From: Candidatus Omnitrophota bacterium
GTDB taxonomy: Bacteria; Omnitrophota; Gorgyraeia; Gygaellales; Profunditerraquicolaceae
Direction: 5' to 3'
Assembly (NCBI GenBank): GCA_016867175.1
Contig: VGKF01000022.1
Location: 1-8,874 of the forward strand
Length of the DNA stretch: 8,874 nt
Positions within the stretch are counted from its first letter, which is position 1; the number at the start of each line of letters is the position of its first letter. Positions 5,562-8,874 of the stretch are shown here, piece after piece. The notes below the pieces were generated by a model. It was given only the letters and a program-made list of their open reading frames with translations. It did not search any database and was not told where the DNA came from. The position numbers were made by a program, and so were the translations under genes.

Positions 5562-6956
5562 ATGCCTGTAAGCATAAGATTTTTAGGCGGCACAAGAACC
5601 GTAACCGGCTCAAGCCATCTTATTTCTACTTCTAAATCTGAGGTTCTGCTTGACGCCGGGCTTTTCCAGGGCCGCAGAGACGAATTTTATCAGGTCAATA
5701 CTACCTTTCAATATAATCCGCGCAAGGTCGACGCGCTTATACTCTCCCACGCGCATATCGACCACTGCGGGAATATCCCCAGCCTAATTAAGAAAGGCCT
5801 ACGCTGTAAAATCTATACCACCTCTGCTACGAAGAATCTCTGCAAACTTATGCTGGAAGATTCGGGCAAGATCCAGGAAGAAGATATCAAATACGTCAAT
5901 AAAGTAAACAGGAGGCTGGGCCTGCCTTTAAGAAAGCCTCTTTATACCAAAAAGGAAGCGATGCGCGCGACCAAGATCTTCCGCGCCATTTCTTACGCTG
6001 AGCGCTTCTGCGTTACCAAGGATATCTTTGTCACCCTCTACGACGCCGGCCATATCCTGGGCTCTAGCATCATTACCTTAGAGATAAAAGACTCTTTGCG
6101 GACTATTCGTTTAGGCTATGCCGTGGACCTGGGCAGGAATAATCTGCCGCTGCTTAATGACCCGGTTGTTCCAAGGGGCTTGGATTATTTAATCATTGAG
6201 AGTACTTATGGCGGAAGATTCCATGCCCCGATAGAAGAGGCAAAGGAGAGGCTCAAGGAAGCCATAAACCGTACTGTAGAACGCAAAGGAAAGATCCTTA
6301 CCCCGGCCTTTACCCTGGAGCGTACGCAGGAGGTCCTATATTTTCTTAACGAATTACTGAAAGAAAAAGCTATCCCCACCATACCCATATATGTAGATAG
6401 CCCATTGGCTACTGATATAACCGATTTATTTAAGGTTCATTTTGACTATCTTAATGCGCAGACGCGCAGATTAATAAAACAAGGCTACAGCCCTTTTGAA
6501 TTCCTTAACCTGAAGTTTATCCGCGAACAAGAAGAATCTAAAGTCTTAAACAGCGATAAGCGCCCCAAGATAATTATTGCCGGTTCAGGGATGTGCGAGT
6601 CAGGCAGGATCCTGCATCATTTAAAAAATAATATTGAGGATTCGCGCAACACTATTTTGGTGGTGGGTTATATGGCCAAGGATACCTTGGGCAGAAGAAT
6701 CGTAGAGAAGAAGCGCATTGTCAATATTTTCGGCCTGGACCATGAACTTAATGCTGAAGTGGTAACCATAAACTCTTTCTCCGGGCATGCCGATAGAAAC
6801 GGCCTGCTTGAGTTTATCAACGGCTGCCTGCCGTTAAAACGTATATTCTTAGTGCACGGAGACGAAGAACAGTCGCAGCTTTTATTTGATGCCCTTTCTG
6901 AGAGGGGGCTTAATGCGCATATCCCCACAAAGGGAGAAGAGGTCTTGCTAGATTAG
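5562..6956 (+). CDS. MBL-fold beta-CASP/RMMBL metallo-hydrolase, probable ribonuclease
   Basis: 464 aa, the usual size for bacterial CPSF73-like beta-CASP proteins, which cut or trim RNA using two zinc ions in the cytoplasm. The metallo-beta-lactamase motifs are complete: HAHIDH (63-68), His164 in DAGHILGS, and Asp189 in VDLGR, where the commoner form is GDLGR. The beta-CASP motifs follow: Glu213 in IIESTYGG, His409 in FSGHAD, and His432 in VHGDEE. GSGMCESGRILHHL (341-354) is a hallmark of this group. There is no KH or other RNA-binding extension, and it is not RNase J by length or layout. The start MPVSIRFLGG fits the family. The gene begins 18 nt after the UPF0371 stop with no Shine-Dalgarno sequence, so it may depend on coupling with that gene or on a leaderless transcript. 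The exact RNA target is unknown. Confidence 0.92.
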   Translation: MPVSIRFLGGTRTVTGSSHLISTSKSEVLLDAGLFQGRRDEFYQVNTTFQYNPRKVDALILSHAHIDHCGNIPSLIKKGLRCKIYTTSATKNLCKLMLEDSGKIQEEDIKYVNKVNRRLGLPLRKPLYTKKEAMRATKIFRAISYAERFCVTKDIFVTLYDAGHILGSSIITLEIKDSLRTIRLGYAVDLGRNNLPLLNDPVVPRGLDYLIIESTYGGRFHAPIEEAKERLKEAINRTVERKGKILTPAFTLERTQEVLYFLNELLKEKAIPTIPIYVDSPLATDITDLFKVHFDYLNAQTRRLIKQGYSPFEFLNLKFIREQEESKVLNSDKRPKIIIAGSGMCESGRILHHLKNNIEDSRNTILVVGYMAKDTLGRRIVEKKRIVNIFGLDHELNAEVVTINSFSGHADRNGLLEFINGCLPLKRIFLVHGDEEQSQLLFDALSERGLNAHIPTKGEEVLLD

Positions 6957-6973
6957 TGATTATATGGTAATAT
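6945..6973 (+). promoter_or_regulatory. Candidate promoter for the bL27-like/M48 cluster
   Basis: TTGCTA (6945-6950) lies 17 bp from TAATAT (6968-6973), which is preceded by TG (6965-6966) as an extended -10. Both hexamers match four of six consensus bases. The 50-nt gap after the beta-CASP gene has no terminator, so read-through is also possible. The -35 would lie within the last codons of the upstream gene. Confidence 0.3.
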
Positions 6974-6995
6974 ATTTTCTCTGACCTAAAAATTT

Positions 6996-7002
6996 AAGGA
7001 GG
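6996..7002 (+). promoter_or_regulatory. Strong ribosome binding site of the bL27-like gene
   Basis: AAGGAGG stands 4 nt before ATG 7007. It fixes this ATG as the true start, which matters because the encoded protein lacks the conserved N-terminal tail of bL27 and might otherwise be suspected of a misplaced start. Confidence 0.8.
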
Positions 7003-7006
7003 AATA

Positions 7007-7255
7007 ATGATAGGTGGATTTTCAACTCCCAAGAAAGACAAGATGCTTAAGGCCTCGGAGGGTAAATTAGTTAAGACAGGCCAGATACTCTCCAGGGGCA
7101 TAAGTACCTACAAGGCAGGCACCAACGTAGCAGGCGTAGGCACTATATATGCCCTTTGCTCAGGTAAAGTTTGTTTCTCCAGAAAAAAGACCCCCAAAGG
7201 AAAATTCAGGACCTTCATCAATGTTTTGCCTCTAGAGGATAAACCTAAGGCTTAA
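7007..7255 (+). CDS. Divergent bL27-like ribosomal protein without the canonical N-terminal tail
   Basis: 82 aa. Residues about 18-75 follow the bL27 beta-barrel pattern: LVKTGQILSRG aligns with the family's xVKAGxIIVRQRG, YKAGTNVAGVGTIYAL with the pGxNVGxGkDhTLFAL stretch, and GKVCFSRKK with GxVxFxrK, ending in a xxVxVxP-like FINVLP. The family's N-terminal AHKKGxGSSxNGRDS segment, which reaches the peptidyl transferase centre in ordinary ribosomes, is missing. It is replaced by a lysine-rich start (KKDKMLKASEGK). The strong ribosome binding site argues that this is not a mis-called start. It is not next to rplU or obg, the usual bL27 neighbours, but lies 3 nt before an M48 protease. It may be a genuinely divergent bL27 of this lineage, or a paralog with another role. 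The bL27 resemblance is judged by eye. Confidence 0.65.
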   Translation: MIGGFSTPKKDKMLKASEGKLVKTGQILSRGISTYKAGTNVAGVGTIYALCSGKVCFSRKKTPKGKFRTFINVLPLEDKPKA

Positions 7256-7258
7256 GCC

Positions 7259-8380
7259 ATGTTTTTTTCTGGTAGCCTAAGCGCATCAGATAAGGCCCAG
7301 CGCTACTGCCGCATTAAATATATCCTGGCTATTGTAGAGACAGGATATATAGTCGTATTGCTTTTTTTGTTTACAGGCCTAGGTTTTTCAACCAGCCTAG
7401 TTAAGTATCTTTCCGGTTTAGTCCAAAACAGCTTTCTTCTCCTGGCTGTTTATATCATCGTAGTATATCTGGCATATTATCTTCTGGGTTTCCCCCTAAA
7501 TCTATATCAATCGTTTTTATTAGAGCATAAGTTCGGGCTGAGCAACCAGAAGATGAAAGACTGGCTGAAAGACCAGGCTAAATCAAGCCTGCTTTTTTAT
7601 CTTATCGCCTTGATACTTGCAGGCGTATTCTATTATACGCTTAAACACTTTCTACATAGCTGGTGGCTGGTGTTTTCTTTGTTTTGGATATTCCTTAGTT
7701 TAATCTTGGCGAAGTTGGCCCCGGTTCTTATTATCCCTTTATTTTTTAAATATAAAAAACTTACAGATGATAATTTAAGGTCCAGGATTGTCAAGCTGGC
7801 GGAAAAGATGGAGGTCGGGATCTTGGATGTCCTTGAGATAGATTTGAGCAAGAATACTTTAAAAGGCAATGCCGCCTTTGCCGGATGGGGCAGGACTAAG
7901 AGGGTTATCCTAGCCGATACCTTAAAAGGCAAGTACGATTACGATGAAATTGAGGTAATCCTGGCCCATGAGTTTGCGCATTATCGGCTCAGACATTTGC
8001 CTAAGCTTATCCTGTTTAATTCTTTGCTTACAGTATTTTTCTTCTATATTATATTCGTCACTGGCGATAGGGCCTTAGGGCTATTTGGCCTGTATTCCTT
8101 CTGGGATGTCGCTGCCCTCCCGGTTGTTTTAATCTACCTGGTCCTTCTGGGGTTAATTACGCAGCCACTGCAGAATTATCTTAGCCGACGCCTTGAAAGG
8201 ACTGCTGATAAAGAGGCACTTAGGGTGACCGGCTTAAGAGAGGCCTTTATCCGTACCTTCGAAAAGTTGGCTGCTCAAAACTTGGCGGACAGGAATCCCC
8301 CTGCGCTAATTAAATTCCTCTTCTTCAACCATCCGCCCATAGATGAACGTATCGACTTAGCCAGAAAATGTCATATATAA
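7259..8380 (+). CDS. M48 family membrane metalloprotease (Ste24/CAAX-protease-like)
   Basis: 373 aa integral-membrane zinc protease, somewhat shorter than typical Ste24 proteins (about 410-430 aa). The zinc site HEFAH is at 237-241, and the third ligand is probably Glu313 in SRRLERTAD (309-317). Other Ste24 landmarks are GFPLNLYQSFLLEHKFG (77-93), NAAFAGWG (204-211) followed by VILADTL (216-222), and the C-terminal NHPPIDER (357-364). Hydrophobic segments lie at about 21-40, 58-82, 110-128, 135-162, 248-268 and 283-303, so the catalytic domain should face the cytoplasm or membrane interior. In bacteria such enzymes are thought to handle membrane-protein quality control; the substrate is unknown. 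The start is supported by AAGG (7247-7250) 8 nt upstream. It lies 3 nt after the bL27-like stop, so the two are very likely translationally coupled. Confidence 0.9.
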   Translation: MFFSGSLSASDKAQRYCRIKYILAIVETGYIVVLLFLFTGLGFSTSLVKYLSGLVQNSFLLLAVYIIVVYLAYYLLGFPLNLYQSFLLEHKFGLSNQKMKDWLKDQAKSSLLFYLIALILAGVFYYTLKHFLHSWWLVFSLFWIFLSLILAKLAPVLIIPLFFKYKKLTDDNLRSRIVKLAEKMEVGILDVLEIDLSKNTLKGNAAFAGWGRTKRVILADTLKGKYDYDEIEVILAHEFAHYRLRHLPKLILFNSLLTVFFFYIIFVTGDRALGLFGLYSFWDVAALPVVLIYLVLLGLITQPLQNYLSRRLERTADKEALRVTGLREAFIRTFEKLAAQNLADRNPPALIKFLFFNHPPIDERIDLARKCHI

Positions 8381-8384
8381 TATT

Positions 8385-8391
8385 AAAGGAG
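8385..8391 (+). promoter_or_regulatory. Ribosome binding site of the partial 3' gene
   Basis: AAAGGAG lies 4 nt before ATG 8396 and 4 nt after the M48 stop codon. It supports both the start and cotranscription with the protease gene. Confidence 0.7.
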
Positions 8392-8395
8392 AAAA

Positions 8396-8874
8396 ATGGA
8401 TACAGCTAAGACAAAAACCCTGAAAGGCATTGAGGAGAAGATGCAGGGCCTGGATGAGGATTCGCTGCGCTACCATCTCCTGCTGAGCGCCAAGAATTTT
8501 AAAACCTCCTGGGTAGAGCTGGGCAGGTCGCTTTACTCGGTCTGGAAAGACAAGCTCTATAAAGAATGGGGCTATGCCGATTTCGATAATTATACCGGCC
8601 GCGAGATAGGGATAAGAAAGCAGACAGCGCTTAAATTACTGAGGTCTTATTATTTTCTAGAGAAAGAAGAGCCGGCATATTTAAGGCAGGACTATGCCGA
8701 GTCTAGCAAGGCCTCTTGTGTCCCCGGCTATGAATCCATTGACCTCTTGCGTCTGGCAAAGAATAAAAAGGAACTGGATAGCCAGGATTATGCAGACCTA
8801 AAAAAGGCAATCTTTGAAAAGGGTAAAGACTCACGCCAAATAAGGCGGGACCTGAACGCTATTGTTAGGCAGAG
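8396..8874 (+). CDS. Unrecognised, probably helical protein (partial, cut by window end)
   Basis: The reading frame is open from ATG 8396 to the window edge, 159 codons without a stop. I do not recognise the family. The protein is rich in charged residues and looks mostly alpha-helical, with no signal peptide or membrane segment. Residues about 36-93 form an aromatic-rich block: WVELGRSLYSVWKDKLY, then EWGYADFDNYTGREIGI, then KQTALKLLRSYYFLEKEEP. The order (a helix, a GY-D-F-Y element, then GIRKQTALKLL) resembles a helix-turn-helix-type DNA-binding fold, but that is only an impression. A second lysine-rich helical stretch (about 120-157) includes SRQIRRDLNAIV. A clear ribosome binding site and a 15-nt gap place it in the transcript with the bL27-like and M48 genes. 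The C-terminus is not seen, so length and possible extra domains are unknown. Confidence 0.75.
   Translation, partial: MDTAKTKTLKGIEEKMQGLDEDSLRYHLLLSAKNFKTSWVELGRSLYSVWKDKLYKEWGYADFDNYTGREIGIRKQTALKLLRSYYFLEKEEPAYLRQDYAESSKASCVPGYESIDLLRLAKNKKELDSQDYADLKKAIFEKGKDSRQIRRDLNAIVRQ

Noticed and set aside
7633..7932. 99-codon open frame on the minus strand inside the M48 gene
   Set aside because: It is a shadow of a gene with a complete set of protease motifs and has no ribosome binding site or family resemblance.

Overview
The window carries eight protein-coding genes, all on the + strand; the last runs off the right edge. I see no rRNA, tRNA, CRISPR array, transposase or integrase, and no gene-free stretch over 300 bases. 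The gene set suggests a strictly anaerobic bacterium. A NfnAB/SudBA-type electron-bifurcating flavoprotein pair sits beside a hexameric glutamate dehydrogenase, followed by a UPF0371 protein, a beta-CASP nuclease, a bL27-like protein and a Ste24-like protease. The overall style (moderate GC, ATG starts, mixed Shine-Dalgarno use) would suit an uncultured lineage such as Candidatus Omnitrophota. That placement is an impression and not a demonstrated assignment.

Left part (1-3940): redox and nitrogen metabolism. A strong sigma70-type promoter (81-108) is followed by a 16-bp intrinsic-terminator hairpin (138-180). Only after that come the ribosome binding site and start of nfnA (209-1036), then nfnB (1135-2553) and gdhA (2603-3940). 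NfnAB interconverts reduced ferredoxin, NADH and NADPH. GdhA uses NAD(P)H to make glutamate from 2-oxoglutarate and ammonium. Together they look like a supply-and-use pair for NADPH in ammonium assimilation. The promoter-terminator leader could be an attenuator for this cluster or a separate RNA gene of roughly 65 nt. A palindromic, REP-like element lies between nfnA and nfnB.

Middle part (3941-6956): a UPF0371 (DUF1846) protein with its own clear promoter (TTTACA-N17-TATAAT), then an MBL-fold beta-CASP/RMMBL ribonuclease-type protein 18 nt behind it.

Right part (6957-8874): a tight cluster of an unusual bL27-like protein lacking the family's conserved N-terminal tail, a membrane M48 (Ste24/CAAX-type) metalloprotease 3 nt downstream, and an unrecognised helical protein 15 nt further, cut by the window end. 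This trio is the least explained part. The most noteworthy signals are the leader RNA before nfnA and the tail-less bL27-like protein. I did not find a clear new multi-gene system.
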